30,552 nt of DNA from a virus. Under the pieces are notes generated by a model. That model did no database searches. It was given only the letters and a program-made list of their open reading frames with translations, and had not been told where the DNA came from. Shown here one piece after another: positions 1 to 7,658 of the stretch (positions are counted from its first letter, which is position 1; the number at the start of each line of letters is the position of its first letter). The stretch is taken from positions 1-30,552 of IMG/VR virus record IMGVR_UViG_3300010354_017497; one strand, written 5' to 3'. The translations under genes and the position numbers were made by a program.

Positions 1-10
1 AGTTCTAGAA

Positions 11-1006
11 ATGAGATTTCCTTATAACGAGAAATTTATTGCATTGATAAGATGCCTTAAAAAGAAAACACAGGAGTTGGTTCCAATGCTGTATGACGGA
101 GAGACAAAAAAATGGACCATGAATTATACCGATACGGTGGCCTACTATGTGACGCTGATAGCGGTAAGATATGATTTCAAGATACTCAACACGAAAATTT
201 TGAATGACTACGAAGAGATCAAACAAGAGAAGAGGAAATATCTGCCTGTCATTGCTGATGTAGATAATGATTCAATAAGATTGATCAATGCTTCCGACTC
301 ACTTGCAGAATATTGGCGAGAAAATTGTCAATCGCTGTCATATCTCCAGCAGATAGACCAATTGAAACAACTCCGTATTTCTTCTGTAAGAAATAATTCT
401 GCTCCTGCACGAACACTAGCGGAAAAGATAGCCTATGCATCTAACACTGATTTGTTCGTGGACAGGAAAGTCTATGACAGGAAAACTTTACTACAAGCTA
501 TCATAGAACTAGAAGACTTGCCCGCGATCTGTCCATTCAGCGGGGATCTGGGAATCAAAGATGAGATTACATCAGTTTATGAATGGCTGAGAGAATTTGA
601 AACGGCAGGCATAACAAAGGACAATATCTTTTTTGGTTTTGAACTTAATCAACCAATATCCACAGATACCAACTCCGAAGTGGAGCAGTTTCCATCACCA
701 GACTTCGTCTATGGTGCGGACACTCCCATTGAAGAACGTGAGCGAATATATAACCAATGGAAAACCCTACATGCATTGAGCGTCAGCAATAGAAAGATCT
801 CCCCGCAGACTAAAATTATATTTGTTAGAAACAAAATACCAAGGACATTATTGCGATCTGGAATCAAACCCAAGATAGCATTCATGTTGCAGGATACCCC
901 AATGTGGGCCATGAGCACCAACACTCTGGATAAGCTGGTTGAAAGTTTGCCAAAAAGATTGTATTATATGAGTCAGAAACCATCTGACAAGATACAATCC
1001 GTATGA
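11..1006 (+). CDS. Conserved-type phage protein of unknown function (possibly 5'-truncated)
   Basis: This is a 331-residue reading frame that I do not recognise. The frame is open back to the left edge of the window and the ATG at 11 has no clear Shine-Dalgarno, so the true start may lie outside. The protein is mixed charged/hydrophobic with no membrane segment or signal peptide. Its stop overlaps the start of uvsW by 4 nt (ATGA-type junction), so it is probably co-translated with uvsW and may act in the same recombination/replication pathway. That role is inference from position only; no catalytic motif is visible. Confidence 0.7.
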   Translation: MRFPYNEKFIALIRCLKKKTQELVPMLYDGETKKWTMNYTDTVAYYVTLIAVRYDFKILNTKILNDYEEIKQEKRKYLPVIADVDNDSIRLINASDSLAEYWRENCQSLSYLQQIDQLKQLRISSVRNNSAPARTLAEKIAYASNTDLFVDRKVYDRKTLLQAIIELEDLPAICPFSGDLGIKDEITSVYEWLREFETAGITKDNIFFGFELNQPISTDTNSEVEQFPSPDFVYGADTPIEERERIYNQWKTLHALSVSNRKISPQTKIIFVRNKIPRTLLRSGIKPKIAFMLQDTPMWAMSTNTLDKLVESLPKRLYYMSQKPSDKIQSV

Positions 1007-2472
1007 GTTCATGCAAACTGGTAATTCGAGACGAGGTAAACGTCAAATTTGAGAACCTTTCTCTAGATCACAGGAAACACCTCAGCAACAAATTTAAATT
1101 TGAGATACCATACGCTCGACATCTACCAGCAGTGAAGCTGGGCAGATGGGATGGCAAGGTCAGTTTCTTCGGATTGGGTGGCAACACCTATCTGGCTTTG
1201 GTGGGAGAGATATTGCCCATCCTGGAAGATGCTGGAGTATATGTGGAATTGGAAGATCAGAGAACTCCACACAACTTTGAATTTAAATTGATAGATCAAA
1301 ACTATCTGTCTGATATCAAGTGGCCAAAGAATCATCCCTGTGCTGGACAAACCATAGTGCTGAGAGATTATCAAGTGGAAACCATAAACAAGTTCCTGGA
1401 GAATCCTCAGTGTATTCAAGAGATTGCCACAGGAGCAGGCAAGACCATCATCACAGCAGCACTGTGTCGACTGGTTGAAAATTATGGACGTACTCTAACT
1501 ATTGTGCCCAACAAGAGTTTGGTCACACAAACCGAAGATGATTTTTTAGCATGTAATCTAGATGTGGGAGTATACTATGGTGACAGAAAAGAATTAGGAC
1601 GACAGAACACCATCGCCACCTGGCAATCGTTAAATGTGTTGGAAAAGAAAAGCAGAGACGATGAGACCACAGCGTTTCTAGAAGCTATAGAGAACATTAA
1701 CACTGTGATAGTGGACGAGGTACACATGGCCAAGGCCGACGTGTTGAAAAGAATGTTGACAGGACCGTTTGCTCGATGTGGCATACGTTGGGGACTCACA
1801 GGCACAGTGCCGAAAGCCGACTATGAATTTTACGGATTACGATGCAGCATAGGTGACGTGGCCAATAAGATAGCGGCAAAAGAATTACAAGATAAAGGAG
1901 TATTGGCTAACTGTCATGTAAACATTTTGCAAACACAAGATCATCCAGAATTTAAAAATTATCAAGAAGAATTAAAGTGGCTGACCACAGATGAGACCCG
2001 TATGAATTGGGTGGCAAAAACTATAGAAAATATTGCTACATCTGGTAACACAATGATTCTAGTGGATAGAATATCTGCTGGTGAGTTATTAGAAAATAAA
2101 ATACCCGGCAGTGTGTTCATATCTGGATCTACAAAAAATATAGAAAGAAAAGAACATTACGATGAAGTTTCCATAGCACAACACAAAGTTATTATTGCCA
2201 CCTATGGTGTGGCCGCTGTGGGCATAAACATACCCAGGATCTTTAACTTGGTGCTGATTGAACCCGGTAAAAGTTTCGTGCGTGTGATACAGAGCATCGG
2301 TAGGGGCATAAGAAAAGCAGAAGATAAAGATCATGTTAATATATGGGATATAACTTCCAGTTGTAAATTTGCAAAAAGACATCTTGGGCAAAGAAAAAAG
2401 TTTTACAAAGAGGCCAATTATCCGTATAATATAGAAAAGATAGATTATGAAAATCCTTACATTAGAAAATAA
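1003..2472 (+). CDS. uvsW: UvsW-like RNA-DNA/DNA helicase
   Basis: This is a superfamily 2 helicase of 489 residues, close to the roughly 500 residues of T4 UvsW. Visible motifs in order are Walker A ATGAGKT (142-148), motif II DEVH (238-241), motif III LTGT (265-268) and motif VI QSIGRGIRK (430-438). The first ~110 residues match the place of the UvsW N-terminal nucleic-acid-binding domain. In T4, UvsW unwinds R-loops and branched DNA, promotes fork regression and helps switch replication from origin- to recombination-dependent initiation in the host cytoplasm. The start overlaps the previous gene and its 3' end overlaps the next one by 26 nt, so it sits in a tightly coupled replication operon. 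Nothing is missing from the helicase core. Confidence 0.93.
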   Translation: MSSCKLVIRDEVNVKFENLSLDHRKHLSNKFKFEIPYARHLPAVKLGRWDGKVSFFGLGGNTYLALVGEILPILEDAGVYVELEDQRTPHNFEFKLIDQNYLSDIKWPKNHPCAGQTIVLRDYQVETINKFLENPQCIQEIATGAGKTIITAALCRLVENYGRTLTIVPNKSLVTQTEDDFLACNLDVGVYYGDRKELGRQNTIATWQSLNVLEKKSRDDETTAFLEAIENINTVIVDEVHMAKADVLKRMLTGPFARCGIRWGLTGTVPKADYEFYGLRCSIGDVANKIAAKELQDKGVLANCHVNILQTQDHPEFKNYQEELKWLTTDETRMNWVAKTIENIATSGNTMILVDRISAGELLENKIPGSVFISGSTKNIERKEHYDEVSIAQHKVIIATYGVAAVGINIPRIFNLVLIEPGKSFVRVIQSIGRGIRKAEDKDHVNIWDITSSCKFAKRHLGQRKKFYKEANYPYNIEKIDYENPYIRK

Positions 2473-2950
2473 AACATACGTATTAGAAAAAATACCAGAA
2501 TATGTAGACGATAAATTAAGATTTGCAGTGCTGGATAATTCTAATCCTGCTGATCCAGACTATTTTTTTATACCTTTAATATTTTTAGAATCGTTTAATG
2601 CTCCGGCGGCAGTGCTACAGATAGGAAAACACAAAATACAAATGCCCTTGGATTGGAAGATGATCATAGGTGATCCAGAACAAGGAGAATTGCATGTATT
2701 GCCGATAACCAGTTTGAATGATCGGGGGTTTTCTGCATTTATATACAATCCTATAACTGGGTCAAGACCAGAATTTGCGGAAATTGACATTGTGGACATT
2801 TATCAAGAAGTTAAATGGTATTTTCCCAAGATCAAATCAGGACAAATACTTGCAGTTCCTTTAACAGATATAGACAATCCACCGTGTGCCTATTTTGTCA
2901 AAGATATATCTAGACAGTCAGAATTTTTAGAATACGGATCGGTATGGTAA
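2447..2950 (+). CDS. Conserved T4-like phage hypothetical protein next to uvsW
   Basis: A 167-residue soluble protein without recognisable catalytic motifs, rich in aromatic and proline residues and with alternating hydrophobic strands that suggest a mainly beta fold. It starts 26 nt inside the 3' end of uvsW and overlaps the following 80-residue gene by 7 nt, so translation is probably coupled. I recall similar proteins next to uvsW in marine T4-like phages, but no function is known to me. It belongs to the replication block by position only. Confidence 0.8.
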   Translation: MKILTLENKTYVLEKIPEYVDDKLRFAVLDNSNPADPDYFFIPLIFLESFNAPAAVLQIGKHKIQMPLDWKMIIGDPEQGELHVLPITSLNDRGFSAFIYNPITGSRPEFAEIDIVDIYQEVKWYFPKIKSGQILAVPLTDIDNPPCAYFVKDISRQSEFLEYGSVW

Positions 2951-3186
2951 GAAGAAAAGACAACGTGGTTCGCATGGAAGCTCCGGTCATCATGGTTCCG
3001 GACGAACGGGACAGAGAGATACCTGTGTTGATGAATAGGCATTACATCGAATGGATCATGGAACATGCTCGAAAGAAAAAATTAAGCATACAGGGTTATC
3101 AATTGCGAGGCAAGAACATTGAGATAACTTTTAAAAATCCCAAACATGCATCAGTATTTGCACTAACATGGAGAGAGGATGACTGA
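2944..3186 (+). CDS. Small basic hypothetical protein
   Basis: An 80-residue protein, rich in Arg and Lys, with no recognised domain. It overlaps the upstream gene by 7 nt and the downstream gp62-like gene by 8 nt, which argues strongly that it is translated as part of the operon. The basic N-terminus (MVRRKDNVVR) and the lack of membrane segments would suit a nucleic-acid- or replisome-associated protein, but that is speculation. Confidence 0.7.
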   Translation: MVRRKDNVVRMEAPVIMVPDERDREIPVLMNRHYIEWIMEHARKKKLSIQGYQLRGKNIEITFKNPKHASVFALTWREDD

Positions 3187-3625
3187 GAAGAAAAAGTTTT
3201 TTGAATTAAGAAACAGCATGAAAGCTATAGACTTTCGTAACAAGGATTATTATGATCGTATTGACGAGCACGAAAGATCATTGTACAGCCCTTACATGAC
3301 CATGAGATATGCTTCTGCTGTGTCTGGAGATAGATTCTATCAAGAGCATTATGTAGAAATGGTTAACGAGTGTGTTAATAAAAATCTTTTTGAATTGAGC
3401 GGAAAACATAAAAAATTGTGTTGGCTTTTAACTGCTATGTGTGGAGGATTGAAACAACAATTTCATCCATGGGTCAAACCTATGAAGAAGAATGTGAATA
3501 AATCTTTACAGACTCTAATGGATATCTATCCTAACACCAAACTGTCGGACCTTGAGACATTGGATAAGATTATAACTGACAGCGAACTAGAACAACTGCT
3601 AGAAGATCATGGAAAGCAATCTTAA
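3179..3625 (+). CDS. Probable clamp-loader small subunit (gp62-like)
   Basis: A 148-residue protein whose central part (around PYMTMRYASAV, a conserved NECVNK segment, a CWLLTAMCGG helix and HPWVKP near residue 100) resembles marine T4-like gp62, where a similar helix precedes a K-W-x-K-P type motif. In T4, gp62 forms the clamp loader with gp44 and loads the gp45 clamp at primer ends. It is somewhat shorter than T4 gp62 (187 aa), as is usual in marine relatives. Position inside the uvsW operon fits. I do not see gp44 or gp45 in this window. The assignment rests on remembered family pattern, so it is moderate. Confidence 0.5.
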   Translation: MTEKKKFFELRNSMKAIDFRNKDYYDRIDEHERSLYSPYMTMRYASAVSGDRFYQEHYVEMVNECVNKNLFELSGKHKKLCWLLTAMCGGLKQQFHPWVKPMKKNVNKSLQTLMDIYPNTKLSDLETLDKIITDSELEQLLEDHGKQS

Positions 3626-4295
3626 CACCTGCACATTTTGCGGCAAGAGTTTCACGAAAGAAAGAACTCTACAGGTTCACGTGTGTGAGCCCAAACGCCG
3701 ACATCTGCAAAAAAATGAGAAATGGGTGCAGAATGCGTTCCTGGTATTTCAAAGATTCTATCAAATACATCAGAACAACGGAAAACCAAAAACCTATGAA
3801 GATTTCTGTAAGAGCGCCTATTATAATGCTTTTGTGAAATTTGGTAGATACATTATGCATATAAATCCGTTATATCCAGAAAAATATATCGATTATATAA
3901 TCAAATCAAGAATAAAATTAGATCATTGGGCAAGAGACGATCTATATGAAGCGTACCTTATAGACATGCTAAAAGCAGAACCAGTAGAAGCAGCACTCAC
4001 AAGATCAATTCAAACCATGATGGATTGGGCAGAAGAACAAAACGTACAATGGGCAGATTATTTTCGTTTGGTTAATACTCCCAGAGCTGTGCAACATATA
4101 CAGAGTGGTAAATTATCTCCATGGTTGGTGCTTGGTTGTAGTGCTGGAAAAAAAATGTTACAATCTTTTACGGACGAGCAATTACAAATGGTACAGAGAT
4201 TTATTAACCCAGAGTATTGGTCTAATAAATTTAAATCATCAACAGCAGATGCAATATTTGTACAAGAAGCAGCACGAGAGGCCAAAATTGAGTAA
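3609..4295 (+). CDS. Zinc-finger-containing conserved phage protein
   Basis: A 228-residue protein that opens with a C2H2/C2HC-type zinc-binding motif: CTFCGKSF followed by H-V-C-E about 15 residues later. The rest is helical and aromatic-rich with no catalytic signature; it contains a TMMDWAEE helix near residue 135. I recall related proteins with the same zinc-finger start in marine T4-like phages, always uncharacterised. It starts 17 nt inside the 3' end of the gp62-like gene. A DNA- or RNA-binding replisome accessory role is plausible but inferred only from the finger and the neighbours. Confidence 0.75.
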   Translation: MESNLNTCTFCGKSFTKERTLQVHVCEPKRRHLQKNEKWVQNAFLVFQRFYQIHQNNGKPKTYEDFCKSAYYNAFVKFGRYIMHINPLYPEKYIDYIIKSRIKLDHWARDDLYEAYLIDMLKAEPVEAALTRSIQTMMDWAEEQNVQWADYFRLVNTPRAVQHIQSGKLSPWLVLGCSAGKKMLQSFTDEQLQMVQRFINPEYWSNKFKSSTADAIFVQEAAREAKIE

Positions 4296-4305
4296 GAAGA
4301 TTCAA

Positions 4306-4512
4306 ATGGAAGAAGGCATAGATGTGGCAGTAGGAGATTCCGTCATAGTGATTAAAGAAGACGGTTCAATTGGACAGGTAATAATGCCAGAAGTAAACAA
4401 TCCAGCACAAGAGAGCAAGGGTTATAAATTAACCTTGGATGTATTAGAGTTTATCGACAAGGAAAAGGGCGGATTGATAAGATCCGAAACTAACAGAAGG
4501 AGATATAACTGA
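4306..4512 (+). CDS. Small hypothetical protein, 68 aa
   Basis: A short acidic-to-neutral protein starting MEEGIDVAVGDSV and ending in a basic tail. The ATG at 4306 is chosen because it lies just after the upstream stop; a TTG at 4288, in frame and overlapping the upstream stop, is an alternative start. The frame stays open much further upstream, but that extension lies inside the zinc-finger gene and is a shadow. The stop overlaps the next start (TGATG), showing translational coupling to the DnaE-like gene. The opening V-G-D-S-V-I-V-I segment looks like a small beta barrel; function unknown. Confidence 0.65.
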   Translation: MEEGIDVAVGDSVIVIKEDGSIGQVIMPEVNNPAQESKGYKLTLDVLEFIDKEKGGLIRSETNRRRYN

Positions 4513-5072
4513 TGCCAGACGTAGATATAGATTTTGCAAATAGAGAACAAGCACTAAAATTATTTAAACATGTGCCGGCATCTATCATCAAAGACGAAGA
4601 AATAGAAAAACACAAAACAGGAGTGTACTTTCAAGAAGTGCCTGTGGATCCGATGTCGGGTTCTTGCAGTTTTGATTTTAAAAGAGCAGAAGAGCGTGGA
4701 TATTTTAAAATAGATTTATTGAATGTGAATCTTTACGAAGGTATAAAAACAGAACAAGAATTAGTGGAATTGATGTTGGAAGAACCAGACTGGAACATGC
4801 TGAAAGATAAAACAATTGTGGATCAACTCTTCCATATCAACGGTCATTTCGATATAGTATCTAAATTGGAACCAAAAAATATTGAACAACTAGCGGCGGT
4901 GCTAGCGATCATAAGGCCCGCCAAGCGTCACCTTATGCACAAGTATTGGACTGAAATATTAAAAGAAGTCTGGCTAAAACCCTCCGACGACAGTTATTAT
5001 TTTAAAAAATCTCATGCCGTTGCCTATGCACAGGCCATTGTGGTGCAGATGAATCTTCTCAAGAAAAAATAA
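4512..5072 (+). CDS. Miniature DnaE-like protein (DNA polymerase III alpha fragment family)
   Basis: A 186-residue protein that strings together signature pieces of bacterial DnaE. PDVDIDF at residues 2-8 matches the DnaE motif carrying two of the catalytic aspartates; GYFKIDLLNV at 63-72 matches the segment with the third (G-x-x-K-F-D-F-L-G in DnaE); a segment near 100-140 (LFHINGHFDIV...LAAVLAIIRPAKR) matches the DnaE stretch ending in R-P-G-P; and KKSHAVAYA at 165-173 matches the N-K-S-H-S-x-A-Y-A motif. PHP domain, most of the palm and the fingers are absent, so a normal polymerase is unlikely. It is coupled to the preceding gene by a TGATG overlap. I recall similar uncharacterised proteins in T4-like cyanophages. 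Role in replication is inferred. Confidence 0.65.
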   Translation: MPDVDIDFANREQALKLFKHVPASIIKDEEIEKHKTGVYFQEVPVDPMSGSCSFDFKRAEERGYFKIDLLNVNLYEGIKTEQELVELMLEEPDWNMLKDKTIVDQLFHINGHFDIVSKLEPKNIEQLAAVLAIIRPAKRHLMHKYWTEILKEVWLKPSDDSYYFKKSHAVAYAQAIVVQMNLLKKK

Positions 5073-5075
5073 ATA
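5068..5075 (+). promoter_or_regulatory. Late-promoter-like box AATAAATA
   Basis: AATAAATA matches the NATAAATA form of the T4-like late promoter. It overlaps the stop of the DnaE-like gene and ends 5 nt before the ATG of the small membrane protein gene at 5081. Confidence 0.45.
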
Positions 5076-5080
5076 GATGG

Positions 5081-5302
5081 ATGAAAAACATCCAAAAATA
5101 TCTAAAGAAACTGCCGGAATGGATAGTGTTCATGTATCTATTCTTGTCATTGAGCGTGGGGCCGCTGATGGTGTTCAACACCAAATGGCAACAGTTGGGC
5201 TCACTCAGAGCAGCCGCAGTGGTTTGTGGTCCTTTCTTTTTTGCTCTAGGCGCACTGGGTGCTATAATTGCTTTTTTGTATTATCATGAGGATTTAGAAT
5301 AA
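5081..5302 (+). CDS. Small two-helix membrane protein
   Basis: A 73-residue protein with two clear hydrophobic segments (about residues 14-33 and 43-67) separated by a short polar loop, so probably an inner-membrane protein. A different ATG at 5077 reads another frame and is not preferred because only this frame shows membrane-protein character and a TAATG overlap with the next gene. Function unknown; holin-like size and topology are possible but nothing specific supports that. Confidence 0.7.
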   Translation: MKNIQKYLKKLPEWIVFMYLFLSLSVGPLMVFNTKWQQLGSLRAAAVVCGPFFFALGALGAIIAFLYYHEDLE

Positions 5303-5424
5303 TGAACGCAGATATAATACTAATCGGTGGCTTAGTAATCATTGTGACTACTATCGCTTATGTTCTTAAAACCATGGATGACATGGATCACAAAAGACGA
5401 AATAAAAAAAACAAAAAAAATTAA
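5302..5424 (+). CDS. Tiny single-pass membrane protein, 40 aa
   Basis: Forty residues beginning MNADIILIGGLVIIV, with one N-terminal transmembrane segment and a very basic Lys/Asn/Arg-rich tail (KRRNKKNKKN). The ATG overlaps the upstream stop (TAATG), and the stop overlaps the stop of the convergent gene by 4 nt. Size, coupling and topology argue it is real despite its length. The positive-inside rule predicts a cytoplasmic tail. Function unknown. Confidence 0.6.
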   Translation: MNADIILIGGLVIIVTTIAYVLKTMDDMDHKRRNKKNKKN

Positions 5425-5795
5425 ACAGGTCGACGCATCAACTGTATGGTTCTGCGTTTGATTCTTTTCTTAGATATATCCTCTAATCTCACGACAGGTC
5501 CGTGAACTATTTTGATATCTTTGCTAGATAGAGTTACTAATGTTGGCTTAAAATAGGCAAAATCTTTCTTTAAGAATATATTAATTGGTATTTTTCTATT
5601 GGATTCCCACCACCAAGTTTCACCCAGTTTTAAGAATTTCATTTTGTCAGCTGGTAACATGATACGTCCATAGTCATAGAAGCTGGTTACTTGGCTATCT
5701 TGATTTTGTACAATTCCAACAAACTCCAAATCCCCCTTGCGTATAAGGGATAAGAAAGGAAACTTATTTTTTAATGTTTCAAAAATTTCATTCAT
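5421..5795 (-). CDS. Conserved phage hypothetical protein
   Basis: A 124-residue protein starting MNEIFETLKNKF. An earlier ATG at 5834 exists, but the 5795 start gives the compact N-terminus I associate with homologues and leaves room for the plus-strand late promoter at 5805. Features: VGIVQNQD, a tryptophan cluster WWWESNR near residue 65, and a basic tail ending MRRPV. I recall this family in marine T4-like phages as uncharacterised. It is the only minus-strand gene in the first 10 kb and converges on the tiny membrane protein gene. Confidence 0.75.
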   Translation of the reverse strand: MNEIFETLKNKFPFLSLIRKGDLEFVGIVQNQDSQVTSFYDYGRIMLPADKMKFLKLGETWWWESNRKIPINIFLKKDFAYFKPTLVTLSSKDIKIVHGPVVRLEDISKKRIKRRTIQLMRRPV

Positions 5796-5804
5796 AGTAT
5801 ATTC

Positions 5805-5812
5805 AATAAATA
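5805..5812 (+). promoter_or_regulatory. Late promoter AATAAATA for putative virion gene
   Basis: NATAAATA-type late box 16 nt before the ATG at 5829. A late promoter fits the proposed structural role of the downstream gene. Confidence 0.55.
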
Positions 5813-5828
5813 CAGCGAGCAATGTACT

Positions 5829-6629
5829 ATGCAAACTGTATCAAGGTATTTACTAAACAATGTGGTAATTGTATACACATCTGGTTATCATGGAAGGAAT
5901 TCTAAGGTGTACGATAGGCGCATAAAACTGTATAAAGGAGTGTCAAATCCGCTTACTTTTACGTTTAAAAACGAAGATCAAAAAGCACAGGATATCACAG
6001 CTAAAACTTATGAGTTTGTGCTAATAGATTCTGAAACTAAAAAGTCCGTACTAACTAGAAATTTAACTATTTTAGATGATGGATCCACGACCTCTACGAA
6101 AGGCACTGCTAGTATTAATATTACCGAAGGCGATCTTCTAGAATTAGATGCAAAATTTTACAACTATGCTATTAGAGAAGTTGCCGCAGATAACTCTCGA
6201 ACAGTGACTTTTGCTGATACTTCCTATAATGCTGCCGGTACTGTGGAAGTGTTGGATGGTGCTTATCCTGATGTAATTGATAGTGAAGAGATTGCAAGTT
6301 TTACTGTCACAACAGGACCTCTTACTAGAACAAGTTCAGCGATAGATGCCAATCCTGGGATCAATAATAACACAGCACTGCACACCATCGCGGTATACAC
6401 AAAATCATTTTCTGGTTCTTTAAGAATTCAAGGAACCATGGCAGCAGTACCTGATAGCTCTGATTATTTCGATATCGTTGCAACAGATCAGTCCAATACT
6501 ATTAACTTCAGTAATTCTTCGGGTGTTACCTATTATAATTTTACAGGTGTTTACCAAAATGTAAGATTCAGTTGGGCCAATGACACGGGTAATAACGGAC
6601 AAATTGACAAAATCCTATATAGACGTTAA
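5829..6629 (+). CDS. Putative virion structural protein
   Basis: A 266-residue protein rich in Thr, Ser, Asn and Asp with repeated short beta-strand patterns and no catalytic motifs, as in phage fibre, whisker or decoration proteins. It contains a YDRRIKLYKG stretch near residue 30 followed by V-x-N-P-L-x-F-x-F. The late-type box upstream supports expression with virion genes. The first ~27 residues could be leader: an in-frame GTG codon just before YDRRIK has an AAGGA-like sequence upstream, so the start is uncertain. The exact virion role cannot be told from sequence. Confidence 0.6.
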   Translation: MQTVSRYLLNNVVIVYTSGYHGRNSKVYDRRIKLYKGVSNPLTFTFKNEDQKAQDITAKTYEFVLIDSETKKSVLTRNLTILDDGSTTSTKGTASINITEGDLLELDAKFYNYAIREVAADNSRTVTFADTSYNAAGTVEVLDGAYPDVIDSEEIASFTVTTGPLTRTSSAIDANPGINNNTALHTIAVYTKSFSGSLRIQGTMAAVPDSSDYFDIVATDQSNTINFSNSSGVTYYNFTGVYQNVRFSWANDTGNNGQIDKILYRR

Positions 6630-6638
6630 AATATAAGG

Positions 6639-7658
6639 ATGAACCTGATCCAATCTACTATTCTGACATCGTTACCAGCTGGCCGTAAAAAGACTCCGTC
6701 TGGTTGGTTGAGTTTTAATGCACCTTGTTGTGTGTACAATGGTGAATCACCGGATAAAAGAAAACGTGGAGGAGTAATGACATCTGCGGATGGTACCCTA
6801 AGTTATCACTGTTTCAATTGTGGTTACACAGCCAGTTATGTGATCGGAAGAAAACTGTCCACCAAGATGAAGACACTTATGGGATGGTTGGGCATTGCCG
6901 AGGACACCATTAAAAAATTAGCCATAGAGGCCATGCGTCATGAAGAAGCTGATATTAAGTATGAGAAGAAAAAATTTATAACTTTTCAAAAAAAATCTCT
7001 ACCTAAAAATTCTCACAAGTTAGAAATTTGGTTGGAAAAATATCTTGCACAGGATCTCACAACTGTACAGTACGAAAAAATAGATCAATTATTAAATTAT
7101 TTGAAGAAACGAGGCATAGAGCCCGATTGGTATGATTTTTATTATTCTCCAGATCAGACCGCTGATTTCCATCGCAGAGTGATCGTACCTTTCTATTGGC
7201 ATGGTGAAATAATCGGACATACTGGTAGATTGTTTGATACTGGAAACAAAGAAGTAAAATATTGGACAGAGACACAACCGGGATATGTGTTTAACATGGA
7301 CGCACAAGACTGGCAAAGAAAATTTGTATTGGTCATGGAAGGACCGTTTGATGCTATATCATTGAGCGGCGTTGCTATATTGGGTTCAGACATTAACGAC
7401 GTGCAAAGAGAACTGATACAAGGATTAAACAGGCAAATAATTGTGGTGCCGGACAGAGATCAAGCAGGTCAAAAACTTATAGAACAGGCCAAAGAATTTA
7501 GTTGGAGCGTGGCATTTCCCGAATGGCCTGATAGTGTCACCGACGTTGCTGATGCAGTATCTAAATATGGCAGATTGTTTACCCTACAATCAATATTAAA
7601 ATCTACAGAATCTTCGGCATTAAAAATAGATTTAAAGAGAAAGAAATATGGACAATAG
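6639..7658 (+). CDS. DNA primase (T4 gp61-like)
   Basis: A 339-residue primase that makes RNA primers for lagging-strand synthesis with the gp41 helicase. Domain order: N-terminal zinc-binding region with cysteines at 30/31 and HCFNCG at 57-62, then a TOPRIM catalytic core with EGPFDA (234-239) carrying the catalytic Glu and PDRDQAG (271-277) carrying the metal-binding aspartates. Length matches T4 gp61 (342 aa). An AAGG element precedes the ATG by a few bases. Its 3' end overlaps the radical SAM gene by 11 nt, so in this phage the primase is coupled to that gene rather than directly to gp41. Confidence 0.92.
   Translation: MNLIQSTILTSLPAGRKKTPSGWLSFNAPCCVYNGESPDKRKRGGVMTSADGTLSYHCFNCGYTASYVIGRKLSTKMKTLMGWLGIAEDTIKKLAIEAMRHEEADIKYEKKKFITFQKKSLPKNSHKLEIWLEKYLAQDLTTVQYEKIDQLLNYLKKRGIEPDWYDFYYSPDQTADFHRRVIVPFYWHGEIIGHTGRLFDTGNKEVKYWTETQPGYVFNMDAQDWQRKFVLVMEGPFDAISLSGVAILGSDINDVQRELIQGLNRQIIVVPDRDQAGQKLIEQAKEFSWSVAFPEWPDSVTDVADAVSKYGRLFTLQSILKSTESSALKIDLKRKKYGQ

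Noticed and set aside
4105-4305. Long upstream extension of the 68-residue gene
   Set aside because: It overlaps the zinc-finger gene in another frame and shows no protein-like character; the later ATG sits right after the upstream stop.
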